64,000 bases of DNA from an uncultured Muribaculaceae bacterium (GCA_910579185.1 CAJTTG010000001.1:248001-312000), one strand, 5' to 3'. Shown: positions 54,992-63,056, counted from the first letter of the stretch. The notes: a model not told the origin generated them from the sequence alone. Translations and numbers: made by a program.

Positions 54992-55698
54992 ATGTGGGAA
55001 GCATGCAGACGTTCAGGCATCGACAATGGCAAGGCATGGGCGATGCGAATCATGATGGAGCATGCTGTTCCACAGGAGCGCAAGCGGGTCAAGATGGCGC
55101 AACGTGGCCGTGACGGTAAACTTGGGATGGTTAAGCCAACGCTTGAAAATCCCGATGTCATTATTGAAGATTATCGCCCGGCTTCAGATGGAAAATCCGA
55201 AAGAGATACGTCTTATGTATTTATCAAGACTTTTGTAAATGATGATGGCTCGAGTTATTATCATTTCACGTCTGTTACAGTAAGGAAAGAAGGGCATGAG
55301 GTTGTGATTTCCAATCAGGAAAGGAGTAGTAATAGAAAATATCCAAGCTACTTCAATATGGGGAAATAGCTTGGATTAACTCTAAAAACAGCCTGCATCC
55401 GACAACGCAGGTAAAGGAGTCAGTTCCTCTTAACGATTCGCGCATCATTACATCATCTGACAATCATGATGCCGGGCTCGGTATCGATTCGTCTGTTTCT
55501 AAATTGTCTCTCGATTCTGAGGTGCGCTTAACCGAGACTCCACAAAAAGCGGAGGAACCGGACCTTGTTCCTACGTCCGACAAAATATCTTCTGACAGCG
55601 AAGTTAATACTTTATCGTCAGATAAACAAGAAAGTAGCGCGGAAAGTTCGGCAGCTGAGGCCGGAGGCAGTGATGGCGGGGTTGATATATGCCCGTAA
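54992..55698 (+). pseudogene. PBECR-type nuclease-like module, copy P2 (frameshifted)
   Basis: The first frame (to 55369) encodes KLGMVKPTLENPDVIIEDY, SERDTSYVFIKTFVNDDG and VRKEGHEVVISNQERS, parallel to P1. At the G4 run 55360-55363 the family sequence passes to another frame (GEIAWINSKNSLHP...), which stays open to 55698 through ETPQKAEEPDLVPTSDKISS and linker L2. So one base is missing or recoded. The shared PDLVPTSDKISSD stretch is nearly identical at the DNA level to that after P1. Confidence 0.62.
55598..55679 (+). repeat. Linker repeat L2
   Basis: The second copy of the EVNTLSSDKQE linker (ESSAESSAAEAGG). It is in frame with the end of P2 and diverges from the other copies after GCCGGAGGC. 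Confidence 0.85.
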
Positions 55699-55778
55699 GA
55701 AGCCTGTCCTGACCAGAAAGCTGTCTAGCCGGCGCGCTGTTGAGCAATGGGCTAAGGAGACATATCAGGGTGTGAGGC

Positions 55779-56723
55779 TTGGCTGGAGCGGCAACAGAGA
55801 TAGCTGCTTCCGGCAGAGACGACGTCAGGATTGACGGGGCAGAGAAACTGAGTGAGGTTCAACGCCGCAATCTTGAGAGTTATCTTGACCATTACAGCAG
55901 TGCGCCGATCCATGTGATCAAGGATATGGCGGATGTTGATTCACTTGACTTCTCCGAAGAGGACAGGCAGGAGTTCAGAAATGCCATTGCAACGGGTGAT
56001 ATTCCTGCGGTTTATTGCAGTCTTGACGGAAAAGTGTATATATTTGCAAATAGATTCGATATTGCGGATCATGGTACGGTGTTACTGCATGAGAATATCC
56101 ATGCTCTTGTGGATCGTCTGGGAGGTCTAAGTGATGAGCTGGGATCGCTGCGCGAGAATATCTTACAGATCGAGCCTCATAACAAGATGCATAATAGGCT
56201 GTACGCCGGAATCGTCAGAGAGTATGAGGATGCAACAAAGCACGATGAGGAATTTCTTGCATATCTGCTGTCTGATTTAATGATGAACAGACGCCCCGAA
56301 CGGCTGGCATCCATCATTGAGTCCTTATCTGAGGATAATAAACAATTCATAAAACAAGTAATATTCAATCTTACCTATGGCAAAAAAGAAGTGGAATCTC
56401 CAATCTCAGGCATTGACGAAAAGGCGCCGGATGCTGATGGATTGGGCGGAACTGGAGGATACGGACAAACGGAGTTTCGAGGAATATCTGGAAGATCGGC
56501 AGAAGGAGGAAGCACGCAGGGAGCCGACGGAGCCGACGGAGGGTCAGCCGGACTGAGGACAGATCCGGAGCCGACTGAGGCACAGAAGGAGGCCGGCAAT
56601 TACAAGAAGAAGCATGTCAGGGTTGACGGCCATCAGATCACGATAGAGAATGAAAGGGGCAGTGTGCGCCGTGGCCGAGACCGCGATGGCAAGGAGTGGC
56701 ACACTGAGATACACAATGACTAA
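55779..56723 (+). pseudogene. Zincin-like module Z2 running into a polyvalent-protein segment
   Basis: A 314-codon open frame without a convincing start (TTG). It encodes LESYLDHYSSAPIHVIKDM, DGKVYIFANRFDIADHG, the zinc motif HENIH in VLLHENIHALVDRLGG, and helices to FIKQVIFNLTYGKKE. A Gly/Ser-rich stretch (overlapping S2) follows, then KKKHVRVDGHQITIENERGS and HTEIHND, a segment I recognise from polyvalent proteins. It stops where that domain would normally continue. The stop overlaps the ATG of the next frame (56716). Confidence 0.58.
56377..56556 (+). CDS. Small charged protein S2 (overprinted ORF)
   Basis: A 59-residue ORF, again in the +1 frame relative to its zincin module and starting just past its last helix. 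The core ALTKRRRMLMDWAELEDTD resembles S1. The C-terminus is Glu/Arg/Pro-rich. Too short to assign, but its position and phase repeat those of S1, S3 and S4. Confidence 0.48.
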   Translation: MAKKKWNLQSQALTKRRRMLMDWAELEDTDKRSFEEYLEDRQKEEARREPTEPTEGQPD

Positions 56724-57495
56724 GAATCTGCGAGAGAAAGGTAAAAAAATTGCCGACAAGAACTGGGTTCTGACGGCTTATGATGAAAACTCAGCAGATG
56801 GAACGACAGGTGCTACACGCGCCACCAATCAAGGTCAAGCTGCACAGACCGCTGAGTTATCTGGCGGTAAAGTTAATACTTTATCGTCAGATAAGCAAGA
56901 AAGTAGCACAGAAAGTTCGGCTGCTGAGGCCGGAGGCGTGGAGGGTGAGTCAACGGATGGTGGATCGGCAGCACGGAGTGCCGCCAAAAGAAGAGCGCTC
57001 GACACCTTGAATGGCGGGAGCGCCCTGGGCTCTTACGATACCGGACTCCGGACAAGCCATCAAGACCCTGTCGTATCGTTTGATGATGCTGCAAAGATAC
57101 AACAAGATTTACAAAATCTGGCAAGCAGATACGAACAAATTTCAAAGGAGCATACATTTGTTGGTGAGCTATCTAAGGCGCTCAGGTTGCGCAATAATGG
57201 TAATCATAGCAACTATGGCACGTTTGAGGCTAAGAATGGTGCGGTTGTGCGCATTCGGATAAGTGACCATAATGCCCAGGTGAAGAACTTTGATGATGCC
57301 GGGTATGATAACGGGATAAGCATTGTAATCTCTCGAAAGAGAAACAATGGCATGGACCATAATGGTTCGGCGCATATAGTTGAGTATTTTTACAATGGCT
57401 ACAAACTTGCCAAGGCTGACGGCCATCCGCTTGCTGAGATTGCGCGGTCGATGCAATCAGCCATAAAAACTTCACTGAGCCTTACCGCACCGTAG
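56716..57495 (+). CDS. Array ORF: PBECR remnant, linker L3 and HSNYG domain copy N2
   Basis: A 259-residue ORF with an ATG that overlaps the Z2 stop (ATGACTAA). Residues 1-25 (KKIADKNWVLTAYDEN) look like the end of a PBECR domain. Residues ~48-105 are linker L3. Residues ~120-255 are the most complete HSNYG domain in the array (KIQQDLQNLASRYEQI, RNNGNHSNYGTFEAKNG, RIRISDHNAQVKNFDDAG, GISIVISRKRNN, ADGHPLAEIARSMQSAI). It ends at TAG after LSLTAP, while the family sequence seems to go on out of frame. It could still be expressed. Confidence 0.5.
   Translation: MTKNLREKGKKIADKNWVLTAYDENSADGTTGATRATNQGQAAQTAELSGGKVNTLSSDKQESSTESSAAEAGGVEGESTDGGSAARSAAKRRALDTLNGGSALGSYDTGLRTSHQDPVVSFDDAAKIQQDLQNLASRYEQISKEHTFVGELSKALRLRNNGNHSNYGTFEAKNGAVVRIRISDHNAQVKNFDDAGYDNGISIVISRKRNNGMDHNGSAHIVEYFYNGYKLAKADGHPLAEIARSMQSAIKTSLSLTAP
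56864..57023 (+). repeat. Linker repeat L3
   Basis: A 160-bp copy of the linker, encoding KVNTLSSDKQESSTES, EAGGVEGESTDGGSAAR and KRRALDTLNGGSA. By eye it differs from L4 at about 8 positions over ~150 bp. Confidence 0.88.
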
Positions 57496-57514
57496 GACTA
57501 CCTCCTATGCCCGA

Positions 57515-57895
57515 AAAATGTAGTAAATGCCATCGGATTGCAAGGTGTCGGGCTAATCATTAAGAAGAATGTTTTTGATAAAAACAAGAAGCATCACAAA
57601 GACCTTACGCCGGAAGATGTAGAATTATTCTGAACCATACATTGTATAATCCACAATTGTATGGTCAGAATCAAAAGACACAGCGTCCATATAACTGGAT
57701 ATTGGTGCATCTCGCAGACAAGAACTCAGCCGTTGTCGTAGAGGTCAACAATCCCGATAAAGACAATGCCGAAATTGTGAACTGGCATTATATCGGAGGT
57801 GCGGAACTTGAGCGCAAAAAAGAGAAGCCGCCAAGGAGGGTGGGCTTATCCTCACACTATCCGAAGATATTGCAGCTGCCGATACTCATGACGAC
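57515..57895 (+). pseudogene. Second nuclease-like module type, copy Q1 (two frameshifts)
   Basis: Assembled across frames it reads GVGLIIKKNVFDKNKKHHKD (up to 57625), then NHTLYNPQLYGQNQKTQRPY and HLADKNSAVVVEVNNPDKDN (57636-57815), then REAAKEGGLILTLSEDIAAA (from 57822). This order matches a PBECR-like domain I know from Bacteroidales polyvalent proteins. The breaks are a stop near 57632 and a one-base deficit at the A6 run 57816-57821. A shorter remnant, Q2, lies at 58500-58616. Confidence 0.58.
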
Positions 57896-58500
57896 TTGTT
57901 ATCTGAAGGCGAAGTTAATACTTTATCATCAGATAAACAAGAAATTAGCGCGGAAAGTTCGGCAACTGAGGCCGGAGGCGTGGAGGGTGAGTCAACGGAT
58001 GGTGGATCGGCAGCACGGAGTGCCGCCAAAAGAAGAGCACTCGACACCTTGAATGGCGGGAGCGCTCAGCCATCAAATGAGTCCGAGCTCCGGTCGGATG
58101 ACCATCAAGACTCCATCACTCGTTATGACTACAGTACAAAGATACAACAAAATCTTGAGGAATTAGCAATCGCACTTGAAGAAAGGTCTCGAAGTGGAGC
58201 TATTATTCGTGATTATATATCCACCTTGTCGAAGGCGTTGGGGTTGCGTAACAACGGGAACCATAGCAATTACGGTACATTCGAGGCGAAGAATGGCACC
58301 GTTGTTCGCATACGCATTAGTGATCATAATTCTGCTGTAAGTAACTTTGATGATGCCGGGTCATTAACAATAATGGCACAGCACACATTGATGAGTATTA
58401 TTATAATGGATACAAGCTTGCGAAGGCAGAGGGGCATCCGTTGGCTGAGATCGCGCGGTCGATGCAATCAGCAATAAGAACTACACTGAGCCTTACCGCA
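57896..58500 (+). pseudogene. Linker L4 plus HSNYG domain copy N3 (internal deletion)
   Basis: Open from Q1 through L4 into TKIQQNLEELAIALEERS, RNNGNHSNYGTFEAKNG and RIRISDHNSAVSNFDDAG. There, near 58360, about 60 bp present in N2 are missing and the frame shifts. The remaining sequence (EYYYNGYKLAKAEGHPLAEI) continues in a new frame to about 58500. So this copy cannot make a full domain without recoding. Confidence 0.6.
57909..58065 (+). repeat. Linker repeat L4
   Basis: The fourth linker copy, collinear with L3 over its full length (VNTLSSDKQEISAES, EAGGVEGESTDGG, KRRALDTLNGGSA). Confidence 0.88.
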
Positions 58501-58823
58501 CTGTCGGGCTTAAAGTCGCCATACATATGGCGAAAAGAATTCCGTTGTCGTACTTGATGTATATGCAGGTAAAGACAATGTGGAAATTGTCGGTTGGAGA
58601 TGGGATATAATGCCAGCGAAGTGGAGGATCTGGTAGAATATGCTGAGGCCAGAGATAGTGTTGCGATATGTGGAAATATTATTATCTTTGCAGACAGACA
58701 TCCTTCATTAACAGCCATAGCAAGCAGCCTGTATCATGAGAGTGGACATCTGACATCTTTATTTTGCAAGCCAGATTGACAGGAAAGCCAAGACTGAGCT
58801 ATTTAATGCTTTGGCTGAATTGA
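58500..58823 (+). pseudogene. Q2 remnant fused to zincin-like module Z3 (5' part)
   Basis: First comes EKNSVVVLDVYAGKDNVEIV, a scrap of the Q-type module. Then, in another frame, ASEVEDLVEYAEARDSVAI, GNIIIFADRH and the zinc motif HESGH in SSLYHESGHLTSL. The frame then stops and the sequence goes on in yet another frame (IDRKAKTELFNALAELNE, ending just before the ATG at 58824). The Z3 domain is therefore split over three frames. Confidence 0.55.
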
Positions 58824-60581
58824 ATGAATAAGAATACAGCTGAAAAAATATCCAATTATTACCAAGGAGATTCCCAAGATTTAATTGAAGAGGAAGTAAT
58901 AGTTGACCAGGTGTCCCGTATGGCTATTAAAAAATTGGATATGCCATCAGTAGGTACTCTCACGGAGGATGCCGAAAGATTGTTTAATGGATTAATCAAG
59001 ACCTTAGGATATGATGGACGAATTGACGGAGAAAGAGATTTCAGACTTGATGAAGGAACTCGGAGCGGAGAGCCGGGAAGAGGTGCTGGAGTGGCACAGG
59101 ATGATGCTGGCGAGAGAAGACACACACGACTTCCTGAGGGAGTTCAACCAGAGACACATAACCATGGAAAAGGCTTCGACTTCTCCGGAGGTCAAGCGGA
59201 AGTGGATAGATCAGGTGAAGTGGACATTCACCGAAGAATCTATGGAACGGATGCGAGCAGAGGGCAAGTCGATACCAGAGGTGATCGAGGAAGCCAAGGC
59301 GAAAGCAGCGGAACGACAGCAAACAGAAGCCCGGGACAAACCGCAGACGGCATCCCATTCCGAGTAGGCGGTGTTTCCGGATCGGAGGATCTTGGAGACG
59401 TGATCGCGAGGATGCGGTCGGATGCAGAGGCAGCCATCGGTGCGGAATCGCAGTCGAAGCGTGAGGCGATGAGGGCTATCGGAGGCAATCTGGGTAAGCT
59501 GCGTCAGGCGATGTCGCGTCAGCGCAAATATGACGACCATCAACGGTTGAACAATACCGCCGGAGAGACAACAAGCACCGAGATCCCTCGGGTGAAGTCT
59601 GCTGCCGACGGCATTGTTGATGTAAAGTTACAACAATTTTTTGAACGTGCAAGTGCGGAGTTGCTTCCGCATGATATGCGTGCGCGAGCAATGGAACTTT
59701 CAGAAAAGCTGCACACACCAATCAAACTTGTTGACAGCGCAGACGAGGCTATGGATAATCCGAGTGCGCGTCACCGCCATGCCAAGGGCTGGGTTACGGA
59801 TAAGGGCGAGATTGTAGTAATTGTGCCAAACCATTCGAATGTTTCGGATATTGAAAACACGGTTGTGCATGAGATTGTGGGACATGACGAACTGGAGGCT
59901 ATGATTGGGCCGGAGCGCATGGACGAGTTTGTGATGGAGGTATATGACCATGCCGGACAGGGTATCAAGAAAAAGATTGATGCACTAGCCGACAAGGAGT
60001 ATTCTGATGACATAGACCGCATGACCCGGCAGAAAGGTGGCGGTGTGTTTGCAAAAGCCGAGGCTACCGCCCGGGCAAATGCCAAAAAGCGTGATGGTCA
60101 CTATCAGCGTGAAGCCACCAAGGAGTATATGGCAGATATGGCCGGAGAGATTGGAGACAAGGGATTTGAACGTATGAGCCAAGAGGAACAGACCCTTTGG
60201 GGCAAAATCAAGGCTAAGGTTCAGCAGTTCCTTGACAAGTTCCTGCGCGGACTGAATATTGCCAAGAGCATCCAACTGAAAGACAAAGACCTTGCATATA
60301 TTCTCTACAAGGCATGGAAGCACAAGCGCGAGAACGGAGTGTTTGCCGAGGCTGAGGATATAGCCATGCGCAGAAAGACTGGTTATGACAGAACCATGTT
60401 CGCTGACGGAGAAAATAAAAAGAACACCGCAAAAAGCGAGGCGGGACTTAACCCAATATATCCTTCTTCTAACGGTGGTCAAAATGTGACTGGACGCGAG
60501 GCTCGACTTAACGACTTGGATCCTGCTTCCAATCACGATGCAAAGGTAATAGAAAAACTTGAGATTGCCACAAAATCTTGA
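58824..60581 (+). CDS. Longest array ORF: Z3 end, overprinted linker, and HExxxH zincin/polyvalent segment F1
   Basis: A 585-codon open frame from an ATG. Residues 1-60 complete the Z3 helices (LIEEEVIVDQVSRMAIKKLD, AERLFNGLIKTLGYDG). Residues ~65-180 are a Gly/Arg/Ser-rich reading that overlaps the small ORF S3. From ~180 comes IPFRVGGVSGSEDLGDVIAR, a helical segment, and a metallopeptidase-like part with VVHEIVGHDELEAMIGPERM (HExxxH, as in polyvalent proteins: HEAVGHxGL). After it come DRMTRQKGGG and a helical tail. It ends KLEIATKS, where the next module resumes in another frame. It is the only array frame long enough to be a plausible full enzyme. Confidence 0.55.
   Translation: MNKNTAEKISNYYQGDSQDLIEEEVIVDQVSRMAIKKLDMPSVGTLTEDAERLFNGLIKTLGYDGRIDGERDFRLDEGTRSGEPGRGAGVAQDDAGERRHTRLPEGVQPETHNHGKGFDFSGGQAEVDRSGEVDIHRRIYGTDASRGQVDTRGDRGSQGESSGTTANRSPGQTADGIPFRVGGVSGSEDLGDVIARMRSDAEAAIGAESQSKREAMRAIGGNLGKLRQAMSRQRKYDDHQRLNNTAGETTSTEIPRVKSAADGIVDVKLQQFFERASAELLPHDMRARAMELSEKLHTPIKLVDSADEAMDNPSARHRHAKGWVTDKGEIVVIVPNHSNVSDIENTVVHEIVGHDELEAMIGPERMDEFVMEVYDHAGQGIKKKIDALADKEYSDDIDRMTRQKGGGVFAKAEATARANAKKRDGHYQREATKEYMADMAGEIGDKGFERMSQEEQTLWGKIKAKVQQFLDKFLRGLNIAKSIQLKDKDLAYILYKAWKHKRENGVFAEAEDIAMRRKTGYDRTMFADGENKKNTAKSEAGLNPIYPSSNGGQNVTGREARLNDLDPASNHDAKVIEKLEIATKS
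59011..59367 (+). CDS. Small charged protein S3 (overprinted ORF)
   Basis: A 118-residue ORF in the +1 frame relative to the 58824 frame, starting where the Z3 helices end. It appears to be two small proteins joined: one part MDELTEKEISDLMKELGAES to NQRHITMEK, and a second part RKWIDQVKWTFTEESMERM and VIEEAKAKAAERQQ, which matches S4. Its TAG overlaps the FRVG segment of F1. Strongly helical, Glu/Arg/Lys-rich; no known family recognised. Confidence 0.52.
   Translation: MMDELTEKEISDLMKELGAESREEVLEWHRMMLAREDTHDFLREFNQRHITMEKASTSPEVKRKWIDQVKWTFTEESMERMRAEGKSIPEVIEEAKAKAAERQQTEARDKPQTASHSE
59424..59522 (+). repeat. F-segment repeat, copy 1
   Basis: A 99-bp stretch encoding AEAAIGAESQSKREAMRAIG and NLGKLRQAMSRQ. 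It recurs at 62063-62161 with 2 mismatches by eye. Confidence 0.9.
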
Positions 60582-60888
60582 ATCTCTTGAGAAAAAGTAT
60601 GAGAGTATTTCCAAGGGCTTCCCCTACCCTACGGCTGATGAAGTCAAGGTGCTGGGACAGCATATGGAACGGCGGTTCGAGGCTATGTCCGGTAGCCGTG
60701 GCGAGGGGCATTCCGTGATGGAGCACGGAGCGGAGTATGGTGAGGGTGGACGCACAGACCGTGCGCCCCTACAGGATGAATATGTGGCCCCGACGATCAG
60801 GGATGGAGAGGGTCTGTTTGACTATGCTGGCAGGGTGGCAGAAAGCTACAGGCATAAAAAAGCCAGTCAAAGAATCGGCTGGACTTAA
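60559..60888 (+). pseudogene. Polyvalent-protein fragment G1
   Basis: A 109-codon frame overlapping the end of the 58824 ORF by 23 bp in another phase. It encodes NLESLEKKYESISKGFPYPT and ADEVKVLGQHMERRFEAMSG, then a Gly-rich part and EGLFDYAGRVAESYRHKK, a pattern I recall from interior parts of Bacteroidales polyvalent proteins. The start (ATG 60559) lies inside the previous frame, so it more likely continues a broken longer protein. Confidence 0.5.
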
Positions 60889-61600
60889 CCACTCCCCCGA
60901 CAAAAGCCGAAGTTACATCCTCTTCTTTGAAAGGCACTGCAAAATTAAAGCAAATTAATGAAAATCTCAATTGTTTAGTAGCTGAATTAGACGGTGACCA
61001 CGGAGTGCCGCCACCCCGGAAAATTATTATACAATTACTTCTGACAATAAGGGCAATCGCGTTGTGGTGAGATACACAAAGACGTATCCTGATGGGACAA
61101 CGTTTTTATTTGAAAAGGGCAGACGCGGTAGAAAGGAGCTTGCGCTTGTGACAATGTATAAACACATAAGAAAAGCACTCTCACCGACGAGAACCTGAAT
61201 GAACCGGACTCACACACGCCCAAAGCGACTTCGGATTTGAATGCTTTTTTCAGTGGGTAAATGTAGCAATAATTCTCGAGCTGTGCAAGCTGGCGGAGAA
61301 AAAACAACGGGGCTTGTGTAGTCACAACATGCAACAGAGGATTGCATCAAGGATAATGAGGATTTGTTTGACTATGCTGACAGGATAGGCTGATGTCAAT
61401 GTTCTTGGCAGGAATCCGGCAGCGAGAGCGGTGATCGCTGACAGTGAAGAGTCCCGAAAGTATTTGCAGGATGCCGGCATCGATGATGCGGAGATAGCAG
61501 ATACGTCCTTTTTTGATAAACACAAGAATGATGGACTTAAAACATTTAGGGGATTTGATCCAACAATCGTAAAAATCATTATCTTTGCGGATGCGACACG
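60889..61600 (+). other. Debris of several array modules
   Basis: Short out-of-frame scraps only. One is an HSNYG-type start (LKGTAKLKQINENLNCLVAE, 60925-61000). The next is the end of a PBECR-type domain (KGNRVVVRYTKTYPDGTTFL and RRGRKELALVTMYKHI, 61050-61165). Then come a second copy of the LFDYAGR motif (NEDLFDYADRI, 61354-61392), an unfamiliar helical piece (NPAARAVIADSEESRKYL) and a zincin-like KIIIFAD near 61580. No intact gene. Confidence 0.5.
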
Positions 61601-61762
61601 GATATAAATAGGCCTGACAAGGAGCTTGACGAAGAAATTGTGGTAACGGTCATAGAGTAGGTAATAGAGAATGATCGTCTGACTGCATTGTATAATAAAC
61701 TTGGTGATGCGGAAAAACTGGAATATAGCAAACTTATAAGTATAATAAGATATGAAACCTAA
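61600..61762 (+). pseudogene. Zincin-like module Z4, C-terminal remnant
   Basis: Encodes DKELDEEIVVTVIE, a TAG, then VIENDRLTALYNKLGDAEKL and SIIRYET followed by TAA. This is the C-terminal helical part of a Z-type module; the HExxH part is gone. Its TAA overlaps the S4 start as ATGAAACCTAA. This shows what may be the original arrangement: a zincin gene that ends just inside the next small gene. Confidence 0.5.
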
Positions 61763-61976
61763 GTGGATTGATCAGGTGAAGTGGACATACGGCGGAAAGA
61801 TGGCGGAAGAACTGGAAGCGGCATTTCAGGAGGATTTCATGGCGATCGAGGAAGCCAAGTCGAAAGCCGCGAAACGACAACAAGCTTTGACGGATCAGAG
61901 CGAGGATCAGATAGACCAGAAGAGTCCGTATCAGGGAAACCGGGCCGTACATGACGAGATATCCGATTCAAAGTAG
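61752..61976 (+). CDS. Small charged protein S4
   Basis: A 74-residue ORF overlapping the Z4 stop by 11 bp in the +1 phase. KPKWIDQVKWTYGGKMAEEL and IEEAKSKAAKRQQA match the second half of S3. Its TAG lies inside the next frame (DIRFKVG), just as S3 ends inside IPFRVG. Helical and Lys/Glu-rich; function unknown. Confidence 0.52.
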   Translation: MKPKWIDQVKWTYGGKMAEELEAAFQEDFMAIEEAKSKAAKRQQALTDQSEDQIDQKSPYQGNRAVHDEISDSK

Positions 61977-62197
61977 GCCGTAATACAGGATCGGAGGATT
62001 CAATCCATTTCTGTGACGGTGGCACGGGATTGGCGGAAGCTATCACCAAGATGAAGGTAGTGGCAGAGGCAGCCATCGGTGCGGAATCGCAGTCGAAGCG
62101 CGAGGCGATGAGGGCTATCGGAGGGAATCTGGGTAAGCTGCGTCAGGCGATGTCGCGTCAGTGTAAACGCGGCATCGAGGTCGCTTTTTGCTGTTAG
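61958..62197 (+). pseudogene. Polyvalent segment F2 (truncated copy of F1 start)
   Basis: An open frame encoding DIRFKVGRNTGSEDS, then AEAAIGAESQSKREAMRAIG and NLGKLRQAMSRQ, followed by an unrelated 10-residue end and TAG. The 99 bp at 62063-62161 are almost identical to 59424-59522, so the duplication is recent or has been homogenised. The rest of F (zincin part) is deleted. This is the right edge of the array. Confidence 0.62.
62063..62161 (+). repeat. F-segment repeat, copy 2
   Basis: The direct repeat of 59424-59522, about 2.6 kb away; 2 mismatches in 99 bp by eye. Homology ends abruptly after the GTCGCGTCAG end. Confidence 0.9.
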
Positions 62198-62199
62198 AG

Positions 62200-62230
62200 T
62201 TGTCAGTGTCATTTTTATTTGTTATTTTTG
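62200..62230 (+). promoter_or_regulatory. Promoter of the GT2 gene
   Basis: TTG (62200-62202), 20 bases, TATTTTTG (62223-62230), 3 bp after the last array stop. It separates the array from the following chromosomal genes. Confidence 0.68.
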
Positions 62231-62277
62231 CTATATATTGATAATGACATTCTTCATAAGAATCGATTCAAGCATAA

Positions 62278-63042
62278 ATGGCACCATTAATTTCCATCAT
62301 AACAGTCACGTACAACGCTCAAGCGACACTCCCTGCAACTATAGTAAGTGTTAAATCTCAGACGTTCGGTGACTATGAACATATCATTGTGGATGGGGCA
62401 TCAACCGACCACACCATTGAATTAGCTCGAAATTCTTCAACCCCACAAATGTATATTGTCTCAGAACCTGATAACGGGTTGTATGATGCGATGAACAAGG
62501 GTCTTGGCCTTGCCAAGGGTAAATATCTGATTTTTTTGAATGCAGGCGACTCTTTCCATTCTTCAGAAACACTCGCCACGATTGCCAAAGCAATAGTTGA
62601 TAATGACTACCCAGGCATTGTCTATGGACAGACACAGCTTGTTGATGCAACCGGTAACCGACTGTGTGATCGGCACCTTACCGCTCCCGACATCTTGACA
62701 TATCAAAGTTTTGCCAATGGTATGGTGGTCTGCCATCAGGCCTTTGTTGTTCTTGCTAAAATCGCTCCATTGTATAATCTTAAATTTAAATATTCTGCAG
62801 ATTATGATTGGTGTATCCAATGTTTGCAGCACTCCAGACAGAATGTATATATTCCGCAGATCACCATTGACTATCTCAGTGAGGGGGTAACCACCGCCAA
62901 TCATCGGGCTTCATTGATCGAGCGGTTCCGAATAATGAGTTATTACTATGGAACCACGCGGACTCTTGTCAATCATTTAAGATTCATACCACGCTACCTC
63001 TCACATCAAAGAAAACTAAAAGCAAACAAAACAGAAGTATAG
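62278..63042 (+). CDS. Family 2 glycosyltransferase
   Basis: A 254-residue GT-A enzyme: ISIITVTYNAQATLPATIVS opening, nucleotide-sugar site HIIVDGASTDHT, and LIFLNAGDSF in the metal-binding region. Such enzymes add sugars to lipopolysaccharide, capsule or O-glycans. No other glycan gene is adjacent, so the acceptor is unknown. It has its own promoter just right of the array and is followed 14 bp later by the DUF4286 gene. Confidence 0.9.
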   Translation: MAPLISIITVTYNAQATLPATIVSVKSQTFGDYEHIIVDGASTDHTIELARNSSTPQMYIVSEPDNGLYDAMNKGLGLAKGKYLIFLNAGDSFHSSETLATIAKAIVDNDYPGIVYGQTQLVDATGNRLCDRHLTAPDILTYQSFANGMVVCHQAFVVLAKIAPLYNLKFKYSADYDWCIQCLQHSRQNVYIPQITIDYLSEGVTTANHRASLIERFRIMSYYYGTTRTLVNHLRFIPRYLSHQRKLKANKTEV

Positions 63043-63056
63043 TACCATCGATAAAT

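Noticed and set aside
52285..62197. Intact prophage or integrative element
   Set aside because: No integrase, terminase, portal, relaxase or replication gene is seen; only polyvalent-type module pieces are present, so no complete mobile element is called.
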